Source: Aquipuribacter nitratireducens (GTDB lineage: Bacteria; Actinomycetota; Actinomycetes; Actinomycetales; JBBAYJ01). Taken from it: a stretch of 64,000 nucleotides of DNA. Where the stretch lies: assembly GCF_037860835.1 (NCBI RefSeq), contig NZ_JBBEOG010000003.1:62001-126000 (forward strand), read 5' to 3'. The notes below the pieces were generated by a model. It saw nothing but the letters and a program-made list of their open reading frames with translations. It made no database searches and was not told the DNA's origin. The position numbers and the translations under genes are program-made. Each line of letters begins with the position of its first letter. Position 1 is the first letter of the stretch. Below are positions 47,051 to 56,395 of this stretch, one piece after another.

Positions 47051-48265
47051 GTGCTGCGGGTCGGGTTGACGGGCGGGATCGGGGCGGGGAAGTCGACCGT
47101 CGCGCGCCGCCTGGCCGAGCACGGGGCACTCGTCCTCGACGCGGACGCCATGGCCCGTGAGGTCGTGGCCCCCGGCACGGACGGGCTCGCCGCGGTCGTC
47201 GCCGCCTTCGGTCCCTCGGTCCTCGACCCCACCGGCGCCCTCGACCGGGCGGCGCTGGGCCGGATCGTGTTCGCCGACCCTGACGCGCGTCGGCGGCTGG
47301 AGGACATCACCCACCCGCGGATCCGCATGCTCACCGCGGAGCGGTGGCGCTCCGCGCCGGCCGACGCCGTCGTCGTCCACGACGTGCCCCTCCTCGTCGA
47401 GCTCGGCTACGAGGACCGCTACCACCTCGTCGTCGTCGTCCACGCCGACGCCGACGAGCGGGTCCGCCGGCTCGTCGACGAACGGGGCAGCACCGAGGAG
47501 GACGCCCGCCGCCGCGTCGCGGCGCAGGCGACGGACGCGCAGCGGCACGCCGCCGCGGACGTGTGGCTCGACAACACCGGTGCCCCCGACGACGTCCTGA
47601 CGGCGGTCGACCGGCTGTGGACCGACCGGCTCGTCCCGTTCGAGGCCGGCATCCGCTCCCGCCCGTGGATTCCCCCGGCCCAACGGGTGTCGCTGCACGA
47701 GCCGGACCCCACCTGGCCGACGACGGCTCGACGGCTGGCGGCGCGCGTGCGACGCGCGGGCGGTGGCAGGGCGGTGCGGGTGGACCACATCGGGTCGACG
47801 GCCGTACCCGGTCTGGCTGCGAAGGACGTCATCGACCTCCAGCTCGTCGTGGTGGACCTCACCGATGCCGACGACGTGGCGACCGCCCTCGCCGACGCCG
47901 GCTTCCCGCGGGCGGCCGGCGCCTGGTCGGACACCCCGAAGCCGGGGGAGGCCGAGGACCCTGCACTGTGGCAGAAGCGTTTCCACGGTGCCGCCGACCC
48001 GGCACGGCCGGTCCACCTCCACGTCCGGGCCGCAGGCTCCCCCGGGGCCCGGTACGCGCTGCTGTTCCGGGACTGGTTGCGGGCCGAGCCCGCGGAGCGA
48101 CGGGGGTACGAAGCGCTCAAGCGGCGCCTCGCCGAGGAGCACCCGTGGCGCGAGGGGTACGCCGCAGCGAAGGAGCCGTGGTTCGTCGAGCACGCGTGGC
48201 CGCGCATGCAGCGGTGGGCGGAGGCGACGGCCTGGCGCGACCCGACGACGCACCCGGACGGCTGA
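47051..48265 (+). CDS. coaE: Dephospho-CoA kinase fused to a GrpB-family domain
   Basis: 404 residues, double the usual CoaE. CoaE (about 1-200) performs the last step of CoA synthesis; the P-loop GLTGGIGAGKST, DADAMAREVV and VVHDVPLLVE are intact. The GrpB/UPF0157 domain (about 222-395) has VRVDHIGSTAVPGLAAKDVIDLQ and ARYALLFRDWLRAEP, the nucleotidyltransferase-like signature. The same fusion is known in M. tuberculosis (Rv1631). GTG 47051 lies 6 bases after CACGAT (47039-47044), fitting a leaderless start. No stop or weak join separates the domains. Confidence 0.96.
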   Translation: MLRVGLTGGIGAGKSTVARRLAEHGALVLDADAMAREVVAPGTDGLAAVVAAFGPSVLDPTGALDRAALGRIVFADPDARRRLEDITHPRIRMLTAERWRSAPADAVVVHDVPLLVELGYEDRYHLVVVVHADADERVRRLVDERGSTEEDARRRVAAQATDAQRHAAADVWLDNTGAPDDVLTAVDRLWTDRLVPFEAGIRSRPWIPPAQRVSLHEPDPTWPTTARRLAARVRRAGGGRAVRVDHIGSTAVPGLAAKDVIDLQLVVVDLTDADDVATALADAGFPRAAGAWSDTPKPGEAEDPALWQKRFHGAADPARPVHLHVRAAGSPGARYALLFRDWLRAEPAERRGYEALKRRLAEEHPWREGYAAAKEPWFVEHAWPRMQRWAEATAWRDPTTHPDG

Positions 48266-48329
48266 ACCGTCACCGAACCGTCCGATCGGGGGATCCGGCC
48301 GGGGTGCCGACCGGCCGATCACGGAGGTC

Positions 48330-49616
48330 GTGGACACGCTCGGTCTCCTCGTCATGGCCTACCCGGTGGTCATGGCGCTCGTGTGGATGACCGGCGGCGT
48401 GTGGTTCTGGTGGCGGCGTGAACGAGGACAGCGCCCCGTCGACGACCCCCCGCTGCCCGCGGACCCGGCGGCGGCGCCACTGGTGAGCGTGCTCGTGCCG
48501 TGCCACGACGAGGGACCGAACGTCGCGGAGACCCTGCGCGCCGCCCTCGACCAGTCGTGGCCCGCGCTCGAGGTCGTCGCCGTCGACGACGGCAGCAGCG
48601 ACGACACGTGGGAGCAGATGCTCGCCGTCGCCGCCACCGACGAACGCCTCCGCGTGCTGCGGCTCACCTCGAACGAGGGCAAGGCGGTCGCGCTGCGCAC
48701 GGCCGCGCTCGCGGCACGCTCCGACGTGCTGGTGTGCGTCGACGGCGACTCCCTCCTCGACACCCACGCCGTCGCGTGGCTCGCGTCCCACCTGACGTCC
48801 ACCGCCCGGGTCGGCGCCGTCGCGGGCAACCCCCGCATCCGCAACCGGTCGAGCCTGCTCGGGCGGCTCCAGGTCGGCGAGTTCAGCGCCATCGTCGGCC
48901 TCACCCGCCGTGCCCAGCGGACGTACGGCCGCGTCTTCACCGTGTCGGGGGCGGTGTGCGCCTTCCGTCGCGCCGCCCTCCACCGGGTCGGCTACTGGTC
49001 GGACACGGCGGTGACGGAGGACATCGACATCTCGTGGCGGCTGCAGCGCGACCACTGGGACATCCGCTACGAGCCCCGGGCGCTGTGCGCGATCCTCACC
49101 CCCGAGTCCGTCCTCGGGCTGTGGCGGCAGCGCCGCCGGTGGGCGCGCGGCGGCCTGCAGGCGCTCGTGCGGCACGCGCCGTCGCTGCTGTCGTGGCGGC
49201 GCCGGCGGATGTGGCCCGTCCTCGTGGAGTCCGTCGTGAGCCTGCTGTGGGCGCTGGCGGCGCTGGCCGTCGTGATCGCCACCACCACCGGCGTCGTCGT
49301 CGGCGCGCTCGCAGCCGGCAGCACGGCCGCGGAGCTGGGCGTCGACCTCGGGAGCGCGGTCGTCCGCTGGACGGGTGTCGTGGTCGCGCTGGTGTGCCTG
49401 CTGCAGTTCGCCGTCAGCCGCCGCATCGAGGCCGCGTACGAGCCGGCCGGTGACCGCAGCCTCGTGTGGCTGGTGTGGTACCCGCTCGCGTACTGGCTCA
49501 TCAGCATGCTCGCGGCTGTCGCCGCGGTCCTCACGCTCGGCTGGCGCACGGCGCCGGGCCGCGCGACGTGGTCGAGCCCGGACCGGGGCCTCGCCGCGAC
49601 CGGTGGTGCGTCGTGA
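48330..49616 (+). CDS. PgaC/IcaA-like processive family 2 glycosyltransferase
   Basis: 428 residues from GTG 48330. An N-terminal transmembrane helix (about 5-27), a GT2 catalytic domain (about 50-290) and three or more C-terminal helices. Catalytic motifs: VVAVDDGSSDDTW, CVDGDSL, the TED of VTEDIDISW and the processive Q-x-x-R-W motif as RQRRRW. This is the layout of PNAG synthase PgaC/IcaA and related hyaluronan or chitin synthases; the exact polymer is inferred. GTG 48330 has GGAGG only 2 bases upstream; ATG 48354 is an alternative. It is followed by a PgaD-like gene (GTGA overlap). Confidence 0.85.
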   Translation: MDTLGLLVMAYPVVMALVWMTGGVWFWWRRERGQRPVDDPPLPADPAAAPLVSVLVPCHDEGPNVAETLRAALDQSWPALEVVAVDDGSSDDTWEQMLAVAATDERLRVLRLTSNEGKAVALRTAALAARSDVLVCVDGDSLLDTHAVAWLASHLTSTARVGAVAGNPRIRNRSSLLGRLQVGEFSAIVGLTRRAQRTYGRVFTVSGAVCAFRRAALHRVGYWSDTAVTEDIDISWRLQRDHWDIRYEPRALCAILTPESVLGLWRQRRRWARGGLQALVRHAPSLLSWRRRRMWPVLVESVVSLLWALAALAVVIATTTGVVVGALAAGSTAAELGVDLGSAVVRWTGVVVALVCLLQFAVSRRIEAAYEPAGDRSLVWLVWYPLAYWLISMLAAVAAVLTLGWRTAPGRATWSSPDRGLAATGGAS

Positions 49617-50128
49617 GGGTCCTCGACCACGTCGTCGACCTGTCCCGGGCGCGCTCGCGGCGTCGGCGCCTCGTCGAGGGCGCGACGACCGTCCTGGCGT
49701 GGGGGGTCCTCACCCTGCTCGCGGTGTCCGCGTTCGACCTCCCCGGCCTCGTGGGTCTCGCGAGCCTCCCGACCGGGCGCACGCAGCTCCTCCTCGTCGT
49801 CGCGCTCGCCGCCGTCGGGCTCGGGCTGTGCCTCGCGCTCCTGCTGTGGGCGGCGTGGCAGCTGCACCGCTTCCGTGACGTCGAGCGACGCACCCGGCCC
49901 TCGGACGTCACGGTGGAGGAGGGCGCGGCCCTCCTCGCGACCGACCGGGTCGCCGGGTGCGACCTGCGCCTGGCCCGGGTGGCCGAGGTGTCCCTCGACG
50001 CCGAGGCGCGCGTGCGGGCGGTGACGGTCCACGAGCTCCTGCCCGCCGACGTCCGGTGGGCGGGGGACCGGCTCCCCGGTCCCCGCGTCCCCGGTCAGCG
50101 ACGGGCCGCGACGGAGGTACCCGGGTAG
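49613..50128 (+). CDS. PgaD-like membrane accessory protein
   Basis: 171 residues: a basic start, two transmembrane helices (about 22-47 and 58-83), then a cytoplasmic domain with WQLHRFRDVERRTRPSDVTV. This fits PgaD, the small subunit that works with PgaC and responds to cyclic-di-GMP in enterobacteria. Sequence similarity to PgaD cannot be proved by eye, so the call rests on size, topology and coupling to the PgaC-like gene. No PgaA/PgaB deacetylase genes are present. Confidence 0.62.
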   Translation: MRVLDHVVDLSRARSRRRRLVEGATTVLAWGVLTLLAVSAFDLPGLVGLASLPTGRTQLLLVVALAAVGLGLCLALLLWAAWQLHRFRDVERRTRPSDVTVEEGAALLATDRVAGCDLRLARVAEVSLDAEARVRAVTVHELLPADVRWAGDRLPGPRVPGQRRAATEVPG

Positions 50129-50163
50129 CGCCCCGCCCGAGCGGCGCTGTCGGTGGCCCGGCT

Positions 50164-50169
50164 TACCGT
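50164..50169 (+). promoter_or_regulatory. Leaderless -10 box of uvrB
   Basis: TACCGT ends 7 bases before the GTG at 50177. No Shine-Dalgarno between. No LexA-type palindrome is visible nearby. Confidence 0.6.
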
Positions 50170-50176
50170 AGGGACC

Positions 50177-52270
50177 GTGCGTCCCGTCACCGACATCCAG
50201 CGCTCGGTCGCGCCGTTCCAGGTCGTCAGCGAGTACAACCCGTCCGGCGACCAGCCGCAGGCGATCGAGGAGCTCGCCCGGCGGGTCGACCGCGGCGACA
50301 AGGACGTCGTCCTCCTCGGGGCCACCGGCACGGGCAAGTCGGCGACGACGGCGTGGCTCGTCGAGCGGGTCCAGCGCCCGACGCTCGTCCTCGTCCAGAA
50401 CAAGACGCTCGCCGCGCAGCTGGCGAACGAGTTCCGCGAGCTGCTGCCGCACAACGCCGTCGAGTACTTCGTCAGCTACTACGACTACTACCAGCCCGAG
50501 GCGTACGTCCCGCAGTCGGACACGTACATCGAGAAGGACTCCTCGATCAACGAGGAGGTCGAGAGGCTGCGGCACTCGGCGACGAACTCCCTCCTCACCC
50601 GACGGGACGTCGTCGTCGTCGCGACCGTGTCGTGCATCTACGGCCTCGGCACGCCGCAGGAGTACGTCGACCGCATGACCCGGCTGCGGGTGGGCGACAG
50701 CATCGACCGCGACGAGCTGCTCCGGCGCTTCGTCACCATGCAGTACACCCGCAACGACCTGTCCTTCACGCGCGGCACGTTCCGCGTCCGCGGCGACACC
50801 ATCGAGATCATCCCGGTCTACGAGGAGCTCGCCGTCCGCATCGAGCTGTTCGGCGACGAGGTCGAGCGGCTCTACACCCTCCACCCGCTCACCGGTGAGG
50901 TCGTGCGCGAGGAGGACGAGATGTACGTCTTCCCGGCCTCCCACTACGTCGCCGGGCCCGAGCGGCTCGAACGCGCCGTCGGCACGATCGAGGCCGAGCT
51001 CACGGACCGGCTCGCCGAGCTCGAGCGGCAGAACAAGCTCCTCGAGGCGCAGCGGCTGCGCATGCGGACCACGTACGACGTCGAGATGCTCCGTCAGGTC
51101 GGCACGTGCGCCGGCGTCGAGAACTACTCCCGCCACTTCGACGGCCGCTCGCCCGGCAGCCCGCCCAACACCCTCCTCGACTACTTCCCGGAGGACTTCC
51201 TCCTCGTCATCGACGAGTCCCATGTCACCGTCCCGCAGATCGGCGGGATGTACGAGGGCGACATGTCCCGCAAGCGGACGCTCGTCGACCACGGCTTCCG
51301 GCTGCCGAGCGCCATGGACAACCGGCCGCTGCGGTGGGAGGAGTTCGTCGAGCGGATCGGGCAGACCGTGTACCTGTCCGCGACGCCTGGCCCCTACGAG
51401 ATGGGCCGGGTCCGCGGCGACGTCGTCCAGCAGATCATCCGCCCGACGGGGCTGGTCGACCCCAAGGTCGTCGTGAAGCCGACGAGGGGTCAGATCGACG
51501 ACCTCCTCGCGGAGATCCGGGAGCGCACGAGCCGCGACGAGCGGGTCCTCGTCACGACGCTGACGAAGAAGATGGCGGAGGACCTCACCGACTACCTCCT
51601 CGACCAGGGGGAGCGGGTGCGGTACCTCCACTCGGAGGTCGACACGCTGCGCCGCGTCGAGCTGCTCCGGGAGCTGCGGCAGGGCGACTACGACGTCCTC
51701 GTCGGCATCAACCTGCTCCGCGAGGGCCTCGACCTGCCGGAGGTGTCGCTCGTCGCGATCCTCGACGCCGACAAGGAGGGCTTCCTCCGCTCCGCCACCT
51801 CGCTCATCCAGACGATCGGACGCGCCGCCCGCAACGTGTCGGGCGAGGTCCACATGTACGCGGACCGGATCACGCCGTCGATGGAGCAGGCGATCGACGA
51901 GACGAACCGGCGCCGGGAGATCCAGCTCGCGCACAACCGCGCCCACGGCATCGACCCGACGCCGCTGCGCAAGCGGATCGCCGACATCACCGACCTCATC
52001 GCCCGGGAGGACGAGGACACCCGCGCCCTGCTCGGCGGGTCGGGCCGGCGCCAGTCGACGGGCAAGGCCCGCGGCGGTGCGGTCGCGCCCCTGCCCGTGT
52101 CCCGGCACGAGGGTATGCCGCAGGCGGAGCTCGCCGACCTCATCCAGCAGCTCACGGACCAGATGCACGCTGCGGCGGCGGAGCTGCAGTTCGAGGTGGC
52201 GGCGCGGCTGCGCGACGAGATCGGGGACCTCAAGAAGGAGCTGCGGGGGATGCAGGCCGCGGGGGTCTGA
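50177..52270 (+). CDS. uvrB: Excinuclease ABC subunit B
   Basis: 697 residues. UvrB verifies the lesion and forms the pre-incision complex. Helicase motif I is [11 protein letters not shown], the beta-hairpin is [20 protein letters not shown], the DEAD-like motif is [11 protein letters not shown], and motif VI is QTIGRAARN. The UVR domain (about 655-690) that binds UvrC ends the protein. GTG 50177 gives the family N-terminus ([14 protein letters not shown]). The last 41 bases overlap the convergent decarboxylase gene. Confidence 0.97.
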   Translation: MRPVTDIQRSVAPFQVVSEYNPSGDQPQAIEELARRVDRGDKDVVLLGATGTGKSATTAWLVERVQRPTLVLVQNKTLAAQLANEFRELLPHNAVEYFVSYYDYYQPEAYVPQSDTYIEKDSSINEEVERLRHSATNSLLTRRDVVVVATVSCIYGLGTPQEYVDRMTRLRVGDSIDRDELLRRFVTMQYTRNDLSFTRGTFRVRGDTIEIIPVYEELAVRIELFGDEVERLYTLHPLTGEVVREEDEMYVFPASHYVAGPERLERAVGTIEAELTDRLAELERQNKLLEAQRLRMRTTYDVEMLRQVGTCAGVENYSRHFDGRSPGSPPNTLLDYFPEDFLLVIDESHVTVPQIGGMYEGDMSRKRTLVDHGFRLPSAMDNRPLRWEEFVERIGQTVYLSATPGPYEMGRVRGDVVQQIIRPTGLVDPKVVVKPTRGQIDDLLAEIRERTSRDERVLVTTLTKKMAEDLTDYLLDQGERVRYLHSEVDTLRRVELLRELRQGDYDVLVGINLLREGLDLPEVSLVAILDADKEGFLRSATSLIQTIGRAARNVSGEVHMYADRITPSMEQAIDETNRRREIQLAHNRAHGIDPTPLRKRIADITDLIAREDEDTRALLGGSGRRQSTGKARGGAVAPLPVSRHEGMPQAELADLIQQLTDQMHAAAAELQFEVAARLRDEIGDLKKELRGMQAAGV

Positions 52271-53672
52271 GGTCCGCGACCGCCTCGCGCACCACCTCGA
52301 CCGCGAGGTCGACGTCGTCGGCGTCCGTCGACCAGTTCGCGACCGACACGCGCATCACGTCGCGGTCGTGCCAGCGTGACCCCGAGATCCACACGCGCCC
52401 GTCGGCGAGGACGCGGGCGACGGTCGCGCGAGTCGTCTCGTCGTCGTGGAGTGCGGCGGTCACCTGTGTCGACACGACGTCGTTGAGGACGCTCACCCCG
52501 GGAATCGTGCGAAGCCCGTCGGCCACCCGGACCGCGTTGTCGTGCAGCCCCTCGACGAGGGCGGCGAGGCCGCTGCGACCGAGGCTGCGCAGCGCCGCCC
52601 ATGTGCCGAATGCGCGGCCCCGCCGGGACCACTCCGGGGTGCGCTCGATCGGCTCGAGGACGTGCTCGGCGTTCATCACCATGTAGGCGGCCTGCATGCC
52701 CATGGCGGCGGCGACCGCGGCCGGCTCGCGGACGAGGGCCATGCCGCAGTCGTACGGCGCGTTGAGGGTCTTGTGGGCGTCGGTGGACCACGAGTCCGCC
52801 TCCGCCATGCCGGTCGTGAGGTGGCGGAGCCGCGGTGCCGCCGCGGACCACAGGCCGATGGCGCCGTCGACGTGCACCCAGCCGTCCCGCTCGCGCGCGA
52901 GCGGGACCAGCTCGGGGAACGGGTCGTACGCGCCGGAGTGGATGTGCCCCGCCTGCAGGCACACGACGAGCGGCGCGCCCTCCGGTACCTCCGACAGCGC
53001 GTCGGCGAGCGCGGCCGGGACGACGCGGCCCTGGCCGTCGACGGCGACCGGTGTCGGCGCCCCGAGGCCGAGGAAGCGCAGGGCGCGGTCCACCGTCTCG
53101 TGCCGCTCGGCGCCCACGAGGACGTGGACCCTCGGCGCGCCGGTCAGACCGTCCGTGCCGACGTCGTGACCGGCGCGGCGCAGGACCGCGTCCCGGGCCG
53201 CCGCCAGGCACGTGAAGTTCGCCGACTGCCCGCCGGGGACGAGCCCGAGCACGGTCTGCCGGGGCAGCCCGAGCACGTCGACGACCCACCGCTCGACGCA
53301 GTCCTCGACTGCGGCGTGCGCGGGCGAGGCGGCGCGCAGGCCGGTGTTCTGGTCCCACGCGACGCCCAGCACGTCGGCGGCGAGCGCGGCCGGGAGCGCA
53401 CCTCCGATGACGAAGCCGAAGAACCGTCCGCTGCCGGTGGCGGTCAGCCCGGGCTCCGCGCCCGCGGCGAGCCGCTCGAGGACGTCCGCCGGCGCCTCGG
53501 GCGCCTCCGGCAGGGGACCGCCGAGGGCGGTGAGGTCCTCCGGTCGCACCGCGGGCACGACGCGGCGTCCGGGCAGCCCGTCCGCCCAGCGGGCCGCGTG
53601 GGCCGCCGCACGCGCCAGCAGCTCCTCCCAGCCGTCGTACGTGCGCACCGTTACCAGCCCCGCGCCCGCCAC
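52230..53672 (-). CDS. PLP-dependent group II decarboxylase
   Basis: 480 residues, fold-type I. The internal aldimine is Lys301 in STDAHKTLN, preceded by the Asp of HVDGAIGLW and the His of [11 protein letters not shown]-terminal [20 protein letters not shown] and WDQNTG are group II features. Substrates of the family include glutamate, aromatic amino acids, tyrosine and aspartate; none can be chosen here. Its start overlaps the metallo-beta-lactamase stop by 22 bases and its 3' end overlaps uvrB by 41 bases. It is third in a reverse operon with GH15 and MBL genes. Confidence 0.9.
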   Translation of the reverse strand: MAGAGLVTVRTYDGWEELLARAAAHAARWADGLPGRRVVPAVRPEDLTALGGPLPEAPEAPADVLERLAAGAEPGLTATGSGRFFGFVIGGALPAALAADVLGVAWDQNTGLRAASPAHAAVEDCVERWVVDVLGLPRQTVLGLVPGGQSANFTCLAAARDAVLRRAGHDVGTDGLTGAPRVHVLVGAERHETVDRALRFLGLGAPTPVAVDGQGRVVPAALADALSEVPEGAPLVVCLQAGHIHSGAYDPFPELVPLARERDGWVHVDGAIGLWSAAAPRLRHLTTGMAEADSWSTDAHKTLNAPYDCGMALVREPAAVAAAMGMQAAYMVMNAEHVLEPIERTPEWSRRGRAFGTWAALRSLGRSGLAALVEGLHDNAVRVADGLRTIPGVSVLNDVVSTQVTAALHDDETTRATVARVLADGRVWISGSRWHDRDVMRVSVANWSTDADDVDLAVEVVREAVADLRPPRPASPAAPS

Positions 53673-54379
53673 CCGGGCAGCTGCGGTCGCTCCGTCCCGA
53701 GCGTCGTGCCGTCGCCGTGACCGGGCAGGACGAGCGTCGCATCAGGGAGCACGTCGAACAGCCGGGCCTCGACGTCGTCGAGGAGCGAGGCGAAGCGTCC
53801 CGGGTCCTGCCACGTGTTGCCCACCCCGCCGGGGAACAGCGAGTCGCCTGTGAACGCGACCGGCGGGTGCTCGGCCGTGCCCGGCAGCACGAGGGCGACC
53901 GAGCCGGGGGTGTGGCCGCGCAGGTGGACGACGTCGAGGCGGAGCCCGGGCAGGTCCACGACGTCGCCGTGGTGGAGCTCGCGGTCCGCCGGTCGGGGGA
54001 GGTCGGCCGCGTCGTCGGCTCCCACCGCGCTCGAGGCCCCGGTCGCCGCCAGGACGTCCGGCAGCGCCCGGTGGTGGTCCCAGTGCCCGTGGGTCGTGAC
54101 GACGACGCGGACGTCCCGCGCCGCGCGGCCACCGGCGGTCACCGTCGCGGCCTCGTCCGCGAGCGCGAGGACGGCCGGGGCGTCGTCGGCGGCGTCCACG
54201 AGCAGCTGGACCCCGCCGTCGCGGGCGGTGACGACGTAGCAGCAGTTGTCCTGCTCGCTGACCGAGGCCTTCGACACGACGACCGGTCCCAGGTCGAGGT
54301 GGACCGCGGGCCCGCCGCGGCGCGTCGTGAGGCGTGGCGTGTCCGGCTCGCTCGGTCGCACCACCCGGGGGGAGGTCAC
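53651..54379 (-). CDS. MBL-fold metallohydrolase (glyoxalase II-like)
   Basis: 242 residues. Metal-binding motifs: THGHWDHH, the His of HLRGHTPGSVALVLPG, Asp in FTGDSLF, and the terminal GHGDGTTLGTE. The head is Pro/Arg rich; the core starts near residue 30. The arrangement resembles glyoxalase II-type hydrolases of thioesters. GTG 54379 overlaps the GH15 stop by GTGA, an alternative GTG being one codon upstream. The substrate is unknown; mycothiol conjugates are possible in actinobacteria. Confidence 0.9.
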   Translation of the reverse strand: MTSPRVVRPSEPDTPRLTTRRGGPAVHLDLGPVVVSKASVSEQDNCCYVVTARDGGVQLLVDAADDAPAVLALADEAATVTAGGRAARDVRVVVTTHGHWDHHRALPDVLAATGASSAVGADDAADLPRPADRELHHGDVVDLPGLRLDVVHLRGHTPGSVALVLPGTAEHPPVAFTGDSLFPGGVGNTWQDPGRFASLLDDVEARLFDVLPDATLVLPGHGDGTTLGTERPQLPGWRARGW

Positions 54380-56304
54380 CACTCGTCCCGCTGGTCGACG
54401 TGGTCGAGCGCCTCGGCGGCGCGGACGAGGGCGAGGTGGCTGAACGCCTGCGGGTAGTTGCCGGTGAAGATGCCTGCCGCGGGGTCGTACTCCTCGGCGA
54501 GGAGCCCCAAGCCGGGGGTCGAGAGCGAGACGAGGCGGTCCATCAGGGAGGTCGCCTCCTTCTCCCGACCCGTCCGCGCCCAGTGCTCGACGAGCCAGAA
54601 CGAGCACGCGAGGAACGGGTGCTCGTCGCCCGCGAGCCCGTCGACGCCGGTCTCGGCGCGGTAGCGGAGCACGAGGCCGTCGCGCACGAGGTCGCTCTCG
54701 ACCGCCTGGACGGTCGCGAGCATGACGGGGTCGTCCCAGTCGAGGAACCCGACCTGGGCCGCCTGCAGCAGGGCGGCGTCGACGGTGGTCCCGCCGAGGT
54801 ACTGCACGAGGTTGCCGCGCTCCGGGTCGACGCCGTCCCGCAGGACCTGCTCGCGGATCTCGTCGGCCGTCCGCTGCCACACCTCGACGTGACCCGGTCG
54901 GCCGAAGTCCTCGACGGCCCGCACCCCCCGGTCGAAGGCCGCCCACGCCATGATCCGCGAGTGGGTGAACGCGCGGAGCTCACCCCGGATCTCCCAGATG
55001 CCGTTGTCGTAGCGGTCCCAGATCTCGGCGAGGTGGTCGAGCAGCGCCGCCTGGAGCGACCAGCTGAAGACGTCCGTCGGCAGGCCGGCGCACCGCGCGG
55101 CGTGGAGGGCGACCATGACCTCGCCGATGACGTCGACCTGGAGCTGGGCGACCGCGGCGTTGCCCACGCGCACGGGCCGCGACCCCGCGTAGCCCGCGAG
55201 GTGGTCGAGCTCGTACTCCTCGAGGCGGCGCTCGCCGGCGATGCCGTACATGATCTGCACGTCCTCGGGGGCGCCGGCCACGGCGCGCAGCAGCCACTGC
55301 CGCCAGGAGTCGGCGATGTCGAGGTAGCCGTGCGCGAGCAGGGCCTCGAGGGTGAGCGCGGCGTCGCGCAGCCAGACGTAGCGGTAGTCCCAGTTCCGCT
55401 CCCCGCCGATGTCCTCCGGCAGCGATGTCGTCGCCGCGGCGACGATCCCCCCGGTGTCCTCGTGGGTGAGCGCCCGGAGGGTGAGGAGGGACCGCTTGAC
55501 CGGCCCTGAGTAGCGGCCCTCGTGCGCGCAGCGGGACGCCCAGTCCTTCCACCACGCGTCCGTCCGGTCGATGGCCGCGGTGACGTACACGGGCTCCGGC
55601 GGCGGCCGGTGCGACGGGTACCACGTGAGGACGAGGTCGTGCCGGCGGCCCGCGGCGACGTCGAACTCCCCGGCGTGGCGGTGGTCGACCGGCACGGGCA
55701 GCGGGTCGCAGCGCAGCAGGACGGCGTCGGGGCCCGCGACGGCGAGGAGCGCCTGCGCGCCGCCGTCGTCGCTGGCGGAGGTCGCGGCGTTCGGGCCCGA
55801 GCCGACGCCCCGGAGCCTCGTCTGGCGCGGTGCGGGCAGCGCGAACGCGGCGTCGACGGCGGAGCCGTCGTCCCGGATGCGTCGCACCCACGGGATGTCC
55901 GCGCCGTAGCCGAAGCGGAGGACGAGCTCCTGCCGCATGCGCACGGTGCCCTCGACCCCCTCGACGCGGCGGACGAGGTCGGCACGGCGCCCGCCGACCG
56001 GCATCGTCTCCGTGACCCGGACGGTCCCCGTGCCGGTCCGCCACACGGTCTCGAGGGTGAGGGTGTCGGCGCGGTAGCCCCGCTCGAGGAGCTCGGCGTC
56101 GTCGTCGGCCGGTCGCAGCAGCCACCGCCCGTCGTCCGGCGTGCCGAGGAGGGCGGCGAAGCACGCGGGGGAGTCGAAGCGCGGCAGGCAGAGCCAGTCG
56201 ACGCTGCCCTCCTCCGACACCAGCGCGGCGCAGTGCAGGTCGCCGAGGAGGGCATAGCTCCCGATGGGCTGCGGCAGGGAGCCCGAGGGCAGGGTCGGTC
56301 CCAC
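54376..56304 (-). CDS. GH15-family glycoside hydrolase (trehalase/glucoamylase-like)
   Basis: 642 residues. The N-terminal trehalase-associated segment has SYALLGDLHCAALVSEEGSV followed by DWLCLPRFDSPACFAALL. The (alpha/alpha)6 core contains GGERNWDYRYVWLRDAAL and ends in LAEEYDP...GNYPQAFSHLAL, where EEYD holds the probable catalytic Glu. No signal peptide, so it is cytoplasmic. Mycobacterial Rv2402-type enzymes of this group are trehalases; glucan hydrolysis is possible. GTG 56304 is preferred because TAGCGT lies 7 bases upstream. The open frame upstream of it is a Pro/Arg nonsense stretch. Confidence 0.88.
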   Translation of the reverse strand: MGPTLPSGSLPQPIGSYALLGDLHCAALVSEEGSVDWLCLPRFDSPACFAALLGTPDDGRWLLRPADDDAELLERGYRADTLTLETVWRTGTGTVRVTETMPVGGRRADLVRRVEGVEGTVRMRQELVLRFGYGADIPWVRRIRDDGSAVDAAFALPAPRQTRLRGVGSGPNAATSASDDGGAQALLAVAGPDAVLLRCDPLPVPVDHRHAGEFDVAAGRRHDLVLTWYPSHRPPPEPVYVTAAIDRTDAWWKDWASRCAHEGRYSGPVKRSLLTLRALTHEDTGGIVAAATTSLPEDIGGERNWDYRYVWLRDAALTLEALLAHGYLDIADSWRQWLLRAVAGAPEDVQIMYGIAGERRLEEYELDHLAGYAGSRPVRVGNAAVAQLQVDVIGEVMVALHAARCAGLPTDVFSWSLQAALLDHLAEIWDRYDNGIWEIRGELRAFTHSRIMAWAAFDRGVRAVEDFGRPGHVEVWQRTADEIREQVLRDGVDPERGNLVQYLGGTTVDAALLQAAQVGFLDWDDPVMLATVQAVESDLVRDGLVLRYRAETGVDGLAGDEHPFLACSFWLVEHWARTGREKEATSLMDRLVSLSTPGLGLLAEEYDPAAGIFTGNYPQAFSHLALVRAAEALDHVDQRDEW

Positions 56305-56311
56305 GACCTCG

Positions 56312-56317
56312 ACGCTA
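56312..56317 (-). promoter_or_regulatory. Leaderless -10 box of the GH15-MBL-decarboxylase operon
   Basis: TAGCGT on the minus strand, 7 bases before the GH15 GTG. It separates this operon from the HD-GYP gene 91 bases upstream. Confidence 0.6.
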
Positions 56318-56395
56318 CCCCCGCCGCCCCGCGGGCGCGGGACTTCGGCACGCGGCGGGACGCCCGTGCGTCGCCCCCCGGCGGGCGTGCGGGTC

